The notes beneath the pieces were generated by a model. It saw only the letters and a program-made list of their open reading frames with translations, made no database searches and had not been told where the DNA came from. From contig CAVVMG010000001.1 in the NCBI GenBank assembly GCA_963749415.1, positions 992,001 through 1,056,000 on the forward strand: DNA of 64,000 bases, read 5' to 3'. Positions 25,222 through 34,095 of the stretch are shown in pieces (the stretch's first letter is position 1; every line of letters begins with the position of its first letter). The translations under genes were made by a program, and so were the position numbers. This DNA comes from JALYNX01 sp963749415 (GTDB lineage: Bacteria > Actinomycetota > Acidimicrobiia > Spongiisociales > ZC4RG35).

Positions 25222-26247
25222 TCACCAGCAGGTGAGCGGATGTGTCGACGACACCACGGGCCTGCCCGTGTCTCCACCCGGGACCACGGCGGGATCGAGC
25301 GGGATCGAGGCGATCAACGGCACTCCGAGCTCCTCGGCCAGCTCCTGACCCCCGCCGTGCCCGAAGACCTCGTGCACCCTGCCGCATTCACAGACCAGGC
25401 CGGACATGTTCTCCACGACCCCGACGATGGGCATGTGGGAGCGGCGCGCCATGTCGGCGACCCTCACTGCGACCTTCTGTGCCGCCCGTTGCGGTGTGGT
25501 CACCACCACCAGCTCGGCCTGGGGGAGCATCCTGGTCAGTGCCATCTGGATGTCACCCGTCCCCGGCGGGAGGTCGATCAGGAGGTAGTCGAGCTCTCCC
25601 CAATCGACCTGCTTCAGGAACTGCTCCAGGGCTTTGGAAAGCATGAGGCCGCGCCACATGAGAGCAGTCTCCTCGGACTCGATGATCAGGCCCGTCGAGA
25701 CCAGCTTCACCCCTTGAGCGTCGACCGGTTCGATGAGGCGGGTCTCATCGTCGGCGTGGAGCCGGTCCTCCACTCCCAGCATTCGTGGAGTGGAGAAACC
25801 CCAGATGTCGGCGTCGAGCAGCCCAACCCGGTATCCGGCGGACGCAATCGAAACGGCGAGGTTCACCGCCACCGACGACTTGCCCACACCTCCCTTGCCC
25901 GACCCGATGGCGATCACCCTGGTGGTCGGCGAGACCTGGGTGGGCTCGGCGGTCTCCTGGGCGCGGCGCCGGGCCACACTCATGAGGTTGGCCCGTTGCT
26001 TCTTGGTCATGGCAGTGGTGCGGAGGTTGAGCTGTTCTACCCCAGGCATCGAAAGGATTCGCCGCCTCGTGTCGTCTTCGATCTGGTTGCGCAACGGACA
26101 TTCGGCGATGGTCAATGCGAGGCCAACGTCGACGGTCGCTCCGTGGACCACGACCTCGCTGATCATGCCCAACTCGACGATGTTGCCGCCCAACTCGGGG
26201 TCGCGCACACCTTCCAGTGTCTTGAGGACGTCGTCTCGAGTAGGCAT
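25222..26247 (-). CDS. Mrp/ApbC-family Fe-S cluster carrier ATPase, 3' frameshift
   Basis: This is a P-loop ATPase of the Mrp/NBP35 family that carries Fe-S clusters. An N-terminal MIP18-like domain (1-80) is followed by GSGKGGVGKS at 115-124, the DADIWG motif and CxC (LVCECG). The ATG at 26247 gives the family N-terminus; the 30 codons upstream are not conserved-looking. The frame ends early at 25222 after STHPLTCW. Restoring two bases near 25236 gives HPDSPAGEALRQ and then LVPPAELETCTGRIAKI, ending with a stop at 25113-25115. So about 36 C-terminal residues are displaced. Confidence 0.88.
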   Translation of the reverse strand: MPTRDDVLKTLEGVRDPELGGNIVELGMISEVVVHGATVDVGLALTIAECPLRNQIEDDTRRRILSMPGVEQLNLRTTAMTKKQRANLMSVARRRAQETAEPTQVSPTTRVIAIGSGKGGVGKSSVAVNLAVSIASAGYRVGLLDADIWGFSTPRMLGVEDRLHADDETRLIEPVDAQGVKLVSTGLIIESEETALMWRGLMLSKALEQFLKQVDWGELDYLLIDLPPGTGDIQMALTRMLPQAELVVVTTPQRAAQKVAVRVADMARRSHMPIVGVVENMSGLVCECGRVHEVFGHGGGQELAEELGVPLIASIPLDPAVVPGGDTGRPVVSSTHPLTCW

Positions 26248-26337
26248 GATCACGAATGGTAATTTCCACCATCCAGATAGTGGAATGGTCAAGCTCCCAG
26301 CCGGGTTTACAATGAGCGACGGAGATACCACCTGCAC
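26248..26337. promoter_or_regulatory. Divergent mrp/erpA intergenic region with an inverted repeat
   Basis: This 90-base gap separates two divergent Fe-S genes. It holds TTCCAC (26264-26269) and GTGGAA (26280-26285), a 6-bp inverted repeat that could be an operator. No known Fe-S regulator consensus was matched. Confidence 0.3.
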
Positions 26338-26700
26338 ATGACACAGATCCTCAGCATCAAGTCCAACCAGCCTCAGAAAACGGTCAATCTCACCGAGACC
26401 GCGGTCGACAAGGTCCGCGAGCTCATCGAGGCCGAGACCGATTCCGGCCTCGCCCTTCGGATGGCGGTTCGCCCCGGCGGGTGCAGTGGCTTCTCATACG
26501 AGATGTACTTCGACTCTCAGATCGATGACGCAGACATCGTCGAAGAGTTTGGCGAGGTCCGGGTCGTGGTCGACCCGCAGAGCGCGGAGATGGTCCGGGG
26601 AGCGACCCTGGACTACAAGGACGGGCTCATGGAGAAGGGTTTCTCCATCGACAACCCCAACGTGTCGCACACCTGCGGCTGCGGGAACTCGTTCTCCTGA
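26338..26700 (+). CDS. erpA: Iron-sulfur cluster insertion protein (ErpA/IscA family)
   Basis: This is an A-type Fe-S carrier of 120 residues. The three conserved cysteines are present: Cys49 in RPGGCSGFSYEM and the pair Cys113 and Cys115 in HTCGCGNSFS. It should receive clusters and deliver them to client enzymes. It is divergent from the mrp-type carrier gene, so the two probably respond to the same signal. Confidence 0.92.
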   Translation: MTQILSIKSNQPQKTVNLTETAVDKVRELIEAETDSGLALRMAVRPGGCSGFSYEMYFDSQIDDADIVEEFGEVRVVVDPQSAEMVRGATLDYKDGLMEKGFSIDNPNVSHTCGCGNSFS

Positions 26701-26756
26701 CAGCGCCACCCTTCCGGGTGTGTAGCCTCCACAGGTCATCGAATCAGGAGGAGTAA

Positions 26757-27131
26757 TTGATCGATAGTTTCTGGGACGTCATCCTATGGATGCTGGCGTT
26801 GTTCATCTTCGCCATGTTCTTCTGGCTGTTCATCTCGGTCCTCGCCGACCTGTGGAGTGACCCGGAGACCAGCGGGGGGGGCAAGGCTTTTTGGACCTTC
26901 TTCGTCGTGATCCTGCCCTGGCTCGGGATCCTGATCTACCTGATCGCCCGTGGTGGCGGCATGGCGGAGCGAGCGATGCAGAAGCAGAAGGCGCAGGAGG
27001 ACTACATCCGTCAAGTCGCGGGGAGCGGGAGCTCGGCTTCTGAGCTCGCTGCACTGTCCGACCTGAAGGCCAAGGGAGACCTGACCCAAGAGGAGTTCGA
27101 CAAGGCAAAGGCCGCCCTCCTCAACAGCTGA
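26757..27131 (+). CDS. SHOCT/PLD-nuclease N-terminal type membrane protein
   Basis: This is a 124-residue protein with two hydrophobic helices (about 5-28 and 44-62), a charged linker and a C-terminal SHOCT motif (ELAALSDLKAKGDLTQEEFDKAKAALL). SHOCT segments are short oligomerisation tails common in small membrane proteins of actinobacteria. The TTG start at 26757 is fixed by AGGAGGAG at 26746-26753. Confidence 0.82.
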   Translation: MIDSFWDVILWMLALFIFAMFFWLFISVLADLWSDPETSGGGKAFWTFFVVILPWLGILIYLIARGGGMAERAMQKQKAQEDYIRQVAGSGSSASELAALSDLKAKGDLTQEEFDKAKAALLNS

Positions 27132-27151
27132 CGTCCGCTAGTCGACGCGAT

Positions 27152-27177
27152 GAGCCCGGGTGAGCCCCGGGCTCTTT
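27152..27177 (+). terminator. Intrinsic terminator after the SHOCT gene
   Basis: GAGCCCGGG (27152-27160) pairs perfectly with CCCGGGCTC (27166-27174) around TGAGC, and TTT follows. Confidence 0.8.
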
Positions 27178-27247
27178 CGCGCCCAATCGGGCAGGGCTCA
27201 AACCATCCGTGGTCGGGTACCCTCGGCCTCCCCGACTCAGGAGAATC

Positions 27248-27628
27248 GTGCCAAAGACGGTCCCCGCCCTCCCATCCGCCCCGGGTGCGATGGGCCCCTA
27301 TTCGGTAGCCACCGAGGCCAATGGGTTCGTCTTCATCTCGGGGCAGGTCGCGGTCGACCCCATCAGTGGTGAGCGATCAGCAGATGACGTGAAGATCCAG
27401 GCGGACAAGGTGATGTCCAACATCACAGCGATCCTGGGTGACGTCGGTCTCGGATTGTCGGACATCGCCAAGACAACGATCTTCCTCGCCGACATCGCCG
27501 ATTTCCCGAAGGTGAACGAGGTCTATGCCGGATTCTTCGATGCTGAGCCCCCCGCCCGCTCCACCGTCCAAGCCGGGGCCCTGCCCGGTGGATTCTTGGT
27601 CGAGATAGAGGTGGTGGCGGCACGATGA
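27248..27628 (+). CDS. RidA-family enamine/imine deaminase
   Basis: This is a 126-residue RidA (YjgF/YER057c) protein with the family landmarks GPYSVATEANGFVFISGQ, a DIAKTTIFLAD strand and the C-terminal PPARSTVQAGALPGGFLVEIEVVA with the substrate-binding Arg. It hydrolyses reactive enamines made by PLP enzymes. The GTG at 27248 has AGGAG just upstream (27239-27243). The following ALDH gene overlaps its stop. Confidence 0.92.
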   Translation: MPKTVPALPSAPGAMGPYSVATEANGFVFISGQVAVDPISGERSADDVKIQADKVMSNITAILGDVGLGLSDIAKTTIFLADIADFPKVNEVYAGFFDAEPPARSTVQAGALPGGFLVEIEVVAAR

Positions 27629-29139
27629 ACAAGAAGGACGTTTTCGCTGCTCTCGGGCTCTCGAACGAGAACTCAGGCGTCTACGCCGGAGAATGGCTGG
27701 AGTCGAGCGGCGAACTGATCGATGTCATCAACCCGACCAACGGTGAGCAACTAGCCACCGTCGGCATGGCATCGCTCGGGGACTACGAGAAGGTCGTCTC
27801 CAACTCCGCCGAGACCTTCGACCGGTGGCGGGCGCTCCCCGCTCCGAAGCGGGGCCAATACATCAGGAGCCTTGGGGACGCCTTGCGCGACAACATCGAC
27901 GCCTTGGGGGCCCTGGTCACCATGGAGATGGGGAAGATCCTCCCCGAAGGAGTCGGCGAGGTCCAGGAGATGGTGGACATCTGCGACTTCGCAGTGGGTC
28001 TCTCCCGCCAGCTCTACGGGAGCACCATGGCGTCGGAGCGGCCCAATCACCGGATGTACGAGCACTGGCACCCGTTGGGCCCGGTGGGCGTGATCTCGGC
28101 TTTCAACTTCCCGGTGGCCGTCTGGTCCTGGAACGCGGCCATCGCCGCAGTCTGTGGGGACACGGTGGTGTGGAAACCTTCGGAGCGGACTCCGCTCTCT
28201 GCCATCGCGGTCACTCGGATCGCACACGAGGTCATGGCAGGAAGTGGCTTCGAAGGCGTGTTCAACCTCGTGGTGGGTGACGGGGCGACGGTTGGCAACC
28301 GCATGAACCAGGACACCAGGCTCCCGCTGATCTCGGCGACCGGCTCGTGCAACATGGGGCGGATCGTCGGTCCCGCTGTCGCCCAGAGGATGGGCCGAAC
28401 CATCCTCGAGCTCGGAGGCAACAACGCGGTGATCGTCATGGATGACGCCGACCTCGACCTCGCGGTGCGGGCGACACTCTTCTCCGCGGTAGGCACGGCC
28501 GGCCAGCGTTGCACCTCGCTTCGCCGCCTCCTGGTCCATCGAGCCGTGTCCGACAAGCTGATCGATCGTCTCGCCGAGGCCTACCGGCAGGTCAAGATCG
28601 GTGACCCCTCCGAGCCGGGAACATTGATGGGACCAGTGGTCAGCGAGGGTGCCATCGAGCAGATGATGAGTGCTCTCGACATCGCTCGGGAACAGGGGGC
28701 CCGAATCGTCACCGGAGGCAACCGGCTCGACGGGCCTGGCTTCTTCGTCGAGCCCACGATCGCTGTGGTGCCGGCCGACGCCGCGATCACCCAGCAGGAG
28801 ACGTTCGCGCCGATCCTTTGGGTGATGGAGTTCGACACCCTCGATGAGGCGATCGAGATCCAGAATGGGGTGACCCAGGGTCTGTCGTCGGCGATATTCA
28901 CCGAGTCGCTGCGCATTGCCGAGAAGTTCCTCAGCGATGTCGGCTCGGATTGCGGGATCGCCAACATCAACATCGGGACCTCGGGTGCGGAGATCGGTGG
29001 GGCCTTCGGTGGGGAGAAAGAGACCGGTGGGGGCAGAGAGGCCGGGTCCGATGCCTGGAAGGCCTACATGCGGAGACAGACCACCACCATCAATTGGGGT
29101 GAGGATCTCCCGCTGGCTCAGGGGATCGAGTTCGGCTGA
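27625..29139 (+). CDS. Aldehyde dehydrogenase, ALDH7-type
   Basis: This is a 504-residue NAD(P)-dependent aldehyde dehydrogenase. The catalytic Cys296 lies in GTAGQRCTSLRR and the general base Glu262 in ELGGNN. The C-terminal stretch NIGTSGAEIGGAFGGEKETGGGREAG is typical of the ALDH7 / L-piperidine-6-carboxylate (aminoadipic semialdehyde) group, so a role in lysine or pipecolate breakdown is possible. It is overlapped by ridA upstream and followed closely by a methyltransferase gene. Confidence 0.92.
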   Translation: MNKKDVFAALGLSNENSGVYAGEWLESSGELIDVINPTNGEQLATVGMASLGDYEKVVSNSAETFDRWRALPAPKRGQYIRSLGDALRDNIDALGALVTMEMGKILPEGVGEVQEMVDICDFAVGLSRQLYGSTMASERPNHRMYEHWHPLGPVGVISAFNFPVAVWSWNAAIAAVCGDTVVWKPSERTPLSAIAVTRIAHEVMAGSGFEGVFNLVVGDGATVGNRMNQDTRLPLISATGSCNMGRIVGPAVAQRMGRTILELGGNNAVIVMDDADLDLAVRATLFSAVGTAGQRCTSLRRLLVHRAVSDKLIDRLAEAYRQVKIGDPSEPGTLMGPVVSEGAIEQMMSALDIAREQGARIVTGGNRLDGPGFFVEPTIAVVPADAAITQQETFAPILWVMEFDTLDEAIEIQNGVTQGLSSAIFTESLRIAEKFLSDVGSDCGIANINIGTSGAEIGGAFGGEKETGGGREAGSDAWKAYMRRQTTTINWGEDLPLAQGIEFG

Positions 29140-29141
29140 GG

Positions 29142-29732
29142 ATGGACGCTGGGGAGTGGGACGAGCGATACCGGTCCGCTGACCGGCTCTGGTCGGTCAC
29201 GCCGAACCTATACGTGGCCGACCGACTGGGCGGGGCCACACCGGGGCGAGGGCTCGACCTCGCCTCCGGGGAAGGGCGCAACGCGCTGTGGCTTGCCGGC
29301 TTGGGTTGGTCGATGACCGCTGTCGACTTCTCAGAGGTGGCCACCTCCCGGGGTGCCGATCAGGGCTCAGACATCGAGTTCATAGTTGCCGACGTCCTGG
29401 ATTGGGACACCGAGCATCGGTTCGACCTGGTGCTCATCGCCTACCTCCATTTGATGCCTGGCGACTTTGAGAAGGTGGTCCGCCGCAGCCGGGACTGGCT
29501 GACCCCGGGCGGCGAGCTGTTCATGATCGGCCACGAGGTGTCCAACATCGAGCACGGCCATGGGGGACCTCAGGTACCCGAGATCCTTTGGGACGTCGAC
29601 GACATCCGCGATTGGTTGGACGGAATGACCATCATCGAAGCCCAGGTGGTGCGACGCCCGGTGGACACCGAGGAAGGGCGGCAGTTCGCCCGGGATGCTC
29701 TGGTCAGGGCGCGCCCGGCCGTTGCAGTCTGA
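29142..29732 (+). CDS. Class I SAM-dependent methyltransferase
   Basis: This is a 196-residue methyltransferase of the TehB-like group. It begins WDERYRSADRLWSVTPNLYV and has the SAM-binding loop GRGLDLASGEGRNALWLA near 35-50, then FDLVLIAYLHLM. The substrate is unknown. It starts two bases past the ALDH stop and converges on metB, whose stop is immediately adjacent. Confidence 0.87.
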   Translation: MDAGEWDERYRSADRLWSVTPNLYVADRLGGATPGRGLDLASGEGRNALWLAGLGWSMTAVDFSEVATSRGADQGSDIEFIVADVLDWDTEHRFDLVLIAYLHLMPGDFEKVVRRSRDWLTPGGELFMIGHEVSNIEHGHGGPQVPEILWDVDDIRDWLDGMTIIEAQVVRRPVDTEEGRQFARDALVRARPAVAV

Positions 29733-30884
29733 TCAGATCCGGTCCAGCCCCGAGCTGAGATCCTCGATCAGGTCTTCGACGTCCTCGAGGCCCACGGAGA
29801 GCCGAACCAGGCCTTCGGTGATCCCCACTGCCTCCCGGTCCGCCTGGGGGACCGAGGCATGGGTCATGGTCACGGGATGCGTGATCAGTGACTCCACGGA
29901 GCCCAGGTTCTCGGCCAGGCTCCACAACTCGACGGCGTCCATGAGCTTCTTGCCGGTCTCCAGGCCGCCCACCACTTCGAAGCAGACCATTGCTCCGTAG
30001 CCGCTGGCCTGGGTGCTCGCCAGACGGTGTTGGGGATGACTGGGGAGCCCGGGGTAGTTCACGTAGTCCACCTTGGGATGCCTGGCGAGCCACTCGGCGA
30101 TCGCCAGAGCGTTGGCCGATTGCCGATCCATTCGCTCGCTGAGCGTCTTCACCCCTTGCAGTGTGAGCCAGGCCACCATCGGCGACATCACCAACCCGGC
30201 GGCGATGCGGGCGAACCCGATCTTCTGCTGCAGTCCGGCATCGTTGACCACCACCGCCCCGCCAAGGGTGGCGTTGTGCCCGTCGAGGAATTTCGTCGTG
30301 GAGTGGATGATGATGTCGGCGCCCAGCTCGAATGGCCGTTGGAAGTAGGGGGTGAGGAAGGTGTTGTCCGTGACGTGGAGGGCACCGGCTTCGCGGGCGA
30401 TGTCCGAGATCATTCTCAGGTCGGTGAGCTTGAGGGTGGGGTTGGCCGGGGTCTCGGTGAACACCAGCTTGGTGGCGGGTGTCATCGCGGCTCGCACCGC
30501 GTCAGGGTCGGTGGCGTCGACGAAGGTGACCTCCACCCCGAACTTGGTTAGGAACTGGTCGGCGAAGCGATAGGTGCCTCCATAGACCACATCACCGATG
30601 ACCACATGGTCACCAGCCTGGAGAAGGCCGAGGAACACCGCCACGGTCGCCGCCATGCCCGTTGAGTATGCGGTGGCATCGAGGCCACCCTCGAGCGCTG
30701 TCAGCTTCTCCTCGAGAGCCCGCACCGTCGGATTTCCGCCACGGCTGTATGAGTAGCCCCGGGACATGTACTCATCCACCGACTCCTGGACGAAGGTGGT
30801 CGACTGGTGGATCGGGGTCAGGATCGCCCCGGTTGTCGGGTCCGGAGTAACCCCGGCGTGGATCTGCTTGGTGCGAAAGCCCAT
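29733..30884 (-). CDS. Cystathionine gamma-synthase/lyase-family PLP enzyme
   Basis: This is a PLP-dependent enzyme of 383 residues in the Cys/Met metabolism family. The PLP Lys198 lies in SIIHSTTKFLDGHN-type sequence, with YSRGGNPTVRALEEKLTALEGG near 46-67 and a conserved SLGSVESL-like stretch (ENLGSVESLITHP) later. It fits MetB or a gamma-lyase; the two cannot be separated by sequence reading. Confidence 0.9.
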   Translation of the reverse strand: MGFRTKQIHAGVTPDPTTGAILTPIHQSTTFVQESVDEYMSRGYSYSRGGNPTVRALEEKLTALEGGLDATAYSTGMAATVAVFLGLLQAGDHVVIGDVVYGGTYRFADQFLTKFGVEVTFVDATDPDAVRAAMTPATKLVFTETPANPTLKLTDLRMISDIAREAGALHVTDNTFLTPYFQRPFELGADIIIHSTTKFLDGHNATLGGAVVVNDAGLQQKIGFARIAAGLVMSPMVAWLTLQGVKTLSERMDRQSANALAIAEWLARHPKVDYVNYPGLPSHPQHRLASTQASGYGAMVCFEVVGGLETGKKLMDAVELWSLAENLGSVESLITHPVTMTHASVPQADREAVGITEGLVRLSVGLEDVEDLIEDLSSGLDRI

Positions 30885-30924
30885 TGCCGGTGACTTTAGG
30901 TTCGACTGCGGAACCGGCCCATCC

Positions 30925-31560
30925 TCACCCGAAGCGGTATCCCACCGATCGCACCGTGGTTATCCAGGAAGATCGCTCCTCGCCGAGCTTGGCCCGGAGC
31001 CGCCGGACATGGACGTCGACGGTGCGGGCTCCGCCGTAGTAGTCGTAGCCCCAGACCTTGGACAGCAACTGCTCCCGGGACCAGACCCGCACCGGGTTCT
31101 CCACGAGGAAGCGGAGCAACTCGTATTCCATGAAGGTCATGTCCAGTGGCTCGGCGGCGAGCGTGGCCTGGTAATTGAGCGGATTCAATTCCAGGTCCTT
31201 GAAGGTGATCAGCCCGTCTTCCTGGTCCTCCGCGGCCAGACGTTGCAGGCGGAGCTTCATCTCCAGGGGGTCGACCGGGGCAAGAATGAAGTCGGTGATC
31301 CCGGCGCCGCTCTCGATCAGGGCCAGCTGCTCCACCGAGACCACCACGAGTACCGGGAGGCCGATCGCGTCGACGATTCGTGACAACTCCCGCAGTCTGC
31401 GCAGCGGCTGATCGGACAGCTCGACACAGAGGATGTCAGCGTCATTGATCCTGCGGTCCTCGGGGACCAGCTCCGGAGCGGAGACGACGGTGGCTCCGGC
31501 GAGGCCCAGACCATCGACTACGCCTTCGGAGCAGTGTTCCGGATGGAGGGCGACGTTCAC
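30925..31560 (-). CDS. glnR: GlnR-type OmpR-family orphan regulator
   Basis: This is a 211-residue regulator. The C-terminal winged helix (TFMEYELLRFLVENPVRVWS then VWGYDYYGGARTVDVHVRRLRAKLG) closely resembles the actinobacterial nitrogen regulator GlnR. The receiver domain is degenerate: the phosphoacceptor position is Glu47 (ILCVELSD) and the usual KPF is APVDP. The GTG at 31560 overlaps the glnA stop (GTGA), so the two are coupled. Regulation of nitrogen genes is inferred. Confidence 0.85.
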   Translation of the reverse strand: MNVALHPEHCSEGVVDGLGLAGATVVSAPELVPEDRRINDADILCVELSDQPLRRLRELSRIVDAIGLPVLVVVSVEQLALIESGAGITDFILAPVDPLEMKLRLQRLAAEDQEDGLITFKDLELNPLNYQATLAAEPLDMTFMEYELLRFLVENPVRVWSREQLLSKVWGYDYYGGARTVDVHVRRLRAKLGEERSSWITTVRSVGYRFG

Positions 31561-32882
31561 AGCACCGGGAGATAGGTCTCGAGCTCGAATCGGGAGACGT
31601 GATGCTGGAAGCGGTCCCACTCCTCCCGCTTGTTGCGGAGGAACCAGTCGAAGACATGCTCACCCAGGGCCCCGGCAACGAGCTCCGAGCGCTCCATGAT
31701 GTCAAGGGCCTCGGCCAGCGTCTCCGGGAGGCGCCGGACCCCGGCTGCTGCGCGCTCGGCAGGGGTCAACCGGTGGATGTCGGCCGCCACCTCCGGGGGA
31801 AGCTCGTATCCCTCTTTGACCCCGGCCAGGCCGGCGGCCAGGATCACGGAAAGGGCGAGATAGGGGTTGCACGCGGTGTCTGCAGCTCGATATTCCACCC
31901 GCACACTCGAGGGCTTGCCCTTCTTCACCGAGGGAACCCGGACCAGGGCCGACTGGTTGTTCCGGGCCCAGGACACATAGATAGGCGCATCGAACCCGGC
32001 GACCAGGCGCTTGTAGGAGTTGACCCACTGGTTGGTGACTGCGGTGAGTTCGGCGGCGTGCTTCAACAATCCGGCGATGAACGCCTGCCCGACCTTGGAC
32101 AGCCCGCCCGGGGTCCCCGGCTCGTGGAAGGCGTTGACGTCTCCCTCGAAAAGCGACAGGTGGAGGTGCATGCCCGACCCGTCGTAGTCCTCGAGGGGCT
32201 TGGGCATGAAGGTGGCGTAGATCCCGTGCTGGAGGGCGACCTCTTTGACGGTGAGTCGTGAGGTCATGATGTTGTCCGCCATCGTGAGCGCGTCCGTGTA
32301 ACGGACGATGATCTCGTGCTGGCTGGGTGCAACCTCGTGGTGGGAGTGCTCCACCGGGATCCCCATGTGCTCCAGGGCGTTGATGGTGTTACGCCGATAC
32401 TCCTGGGCGACGTCGAGCGGTGTCAGGTCGAAGTATCCGCCGCGATCGAGCACCTCCGGTTCCGGACCGGAGTCTCTGAAATAGAAGAACTCCAGCTCTG
32501 GGGCGGCGTAGAAGATGTATCCCATCTCGGCCGCCTTCTCCAGATTCCTCTTGAGGACGATGCGGGGGTCACCGGAGAAGGGCTCGCCGTCAGGGGTGTA
32601 GATGTCGCAGAACATTCGTGCCACTTGCTCCTCCGTCCGCCAGGGCAGCACCTGGAAGGTCGAAGGGTCCGGCTTGGCCAGCATGTCGGCTTCCTGGATT
32701 CGGGCATACCCGTCGATGGAGGAACCGTCGAAGGTCATGCCCTCCTCGAACGCCACCTCGAGCTCGGCGGGCCCGATGGAGACCGACTTGAGGAAGCCCT
32801 GAACATCGGTGAACCACAGTCGGACGAAGCGGATCCGACGCTCCTCGACGGTCCGCAACACGTATTCGGCCTGTTTGTTCAT
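31557..32882 (-). CDS. glnA: Glutamine synthetase, type I
   Basis: This makes glutamine from glutamate and ammonia with ATP. The protein has 441 residues and includes MTFDGSSIDGYARIQEADM, APELEFFYF, HHEVAPSQHE and KPSSVRVEYRAADTACNPYL. It lacks a NLYDLPP-type adenylylation site, so control is likely transcriptional or by feedback. The ATG at 32882 is chosen over an upstream start at 32909 because GGGAGC lies just before it. It is followed by glnR and lies downstream of an MFS gene. Confidence 0.93.
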   Translation of the reverse strand: MNKQAEYVLRTVEERRIRFVRLWFTDVQGFLKSVSIGPAELEVAFEEGMTFDGSSIDGYARIQEADMLAKPDPSTFQVLPWRTEEQVARMFCDIYTPDGEPFSGDPRIVLKRNLEKAAEMGYIFYAAPELEFFYFRDSGPEPEVLDRGGYFDLTPLDVAQEYRRNTINALEHMGIPVEHSHHEVAPSQHEIIVRYTDALTMADNIMTSRLTVKEVALQHGIYATFMPKPLEDYDGSGMHLHLSLFEGDVNAFHEPGTPGGLSKVGQAFIAGLLKHAAELTAVTNQWVNSYKRLVAGFDAPIYVSWARNNQSALVRVPSVKKGKPSSVRVEYRAADTACNPYLALSVILAAGLAGVKEGYELPPEVAADIHRLTPAERAAAGVRRLPETLAEALDIMERSELVAGALGEHVFDWFLRNKREEWDRFQHHVSRFELETYLPVL

Positions 32883-32910
32883 CGACTGGCTCCCGACGTC
32901 GGGCAACACA

Positions 32911-34041
32911 TTATGAATCCACGGTCCCGGGAAGGGAATCGGCTGCCTTCTCTGGCGTCGACAGTGTCAGCCTCAGGGCGAGGACCGTGGAGACCGCAGC
33001 CACCGACACCACCCAGGCCAGGGCGGAAGGCAACCCGATCTCATCGGCGAGCAGGCCGATGAGGGCGGGGGCCGTCATGAACCCAAGGCGGGTTCCAACC
33101 GTCAGGGCGGCGAGGCCCACGCCTTCGCCGAACGAGGGATGGGAGCCGGCCAGCTTGTAGAGGACCGGCAGGGCCACCGAGACGCCGAGACCCCACAGCC
33201 CGAATCCCACCTGGGCCGGCAGTGGACCCCCCGCGGTGACAACGAGGAACATCGATGCCACCGAAAGGCCGATTCCAGCCATGAGCGTCGGATATCCGCC
33301 GAAGCGGTCCACGACGTGATCGCCGCCCATCCTCCCGGCGAGCATCCCCGCGGTGAAGGCGAGCACGCCGGCGCCACCGGTCGGTAATCCGATCTCGTCG
33401 ACCAGGAAAATGGCACTCCAATCAAATGGGGCTCCCTCGATCATGACCGCCGTCGCCCCGGCCAGCATCAGCCCGAACGCGACCCGCCCCGACCGGTCGC
33501 CGACACCGGCCCGCACCGGCGCGGCCGGTACCAACCGGGCGGCAAAGCCAACGACGACGAGGCCGGCTAGGGCCACGAAAACGAGTTGAGGCCCGAAGCC
33601 GATCCCGGCGGTGACCGCCAGAGCGCTGATCCCGGCGCCGAGGAAGGTGCCCAGGCTCCAGAGACCATGGAGCCTGGTCATTATCGACCTGCCCACCTGT
33701 TCCTCGACTCTCACCCCTACCGCGTTCATGCCGACATCGGTCTGGGCGTCCACGAAACCGAGGACCGCCAAGATCAGGGCCAACCATGCGGCAGTGGGCA
33801 CCACCGCGATCAGGGGAAGCAAGGCATAGAGCACTATGGACCCCACCACCGCTGACCTCTTCGACCCGATTCGCCCCAGGATCACCCCACTCAGGGAAGA
33901 CCCGGCCAAGGCGCCGAGCCCGCCGAGCGCGATAGCGATCCCAAGGGCACCGAGGTCGACACCGAGCCGATCCCTGATCTCAGGGAGTCGTGGAAGCCAA
34001 CTGCCGACCACGGCACCGTTGGCCAGGAAGATCAGTGCCAC
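32911..34041 (-). CDS. MFS transporter
   Basis: This is a 376-residue major facilitator protein with about 12 hydrophobic helices, two six-helix halves, and the inter-helix loop DVGMNAVGVRVEEQVGRSIMTRLHG. The pattern resembles sugar- or YbjJ-type MFS proteins. The substrate is unknown. The only well-placed start is the GTG at 34041. It ends 28 bases before glnA and lies downstream of whiB. Confidence 0.82.
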   Translation of the reverse strand: MALIFLANGAVVGSWLPRLPEIRDRLGVDLGALGIAIALGGLGALAGSSLSGVILGRIGSKRSAVVGSIVLYALLPLIAVVPTAAWLALILAVLGFVDAQTDVGMNAVGVRVEEQVGRSIMTRLHGLWSLGTFLGAGISALAVTAGIGFGPQLVFVALAGLVVVGFAARLVPAAPVRAGVGDRSGRVAFGLMLAGATAVMIEGAPFDWSAIFLVDEIGLPTGGAGVLAFTAGMLAGRMGGDHVVDRFGGYPTLMAGIGLSVASMFLVVTAGGPLPAQVGFGLWGLGVSVALPVLYKLAGSHPSFGEGVGLAALTVGTRLGFMTAPALIGLLADEIGLPSALAWVVSVAAVSTVLALRLTLSTPEKAADSLPGTVDS

Positions 34042-34095
34042 CCCGACGGTGGCTCGTCTCGTGGGGCTCAGACTGTTTCTCCCCGGCGGCTCAGC

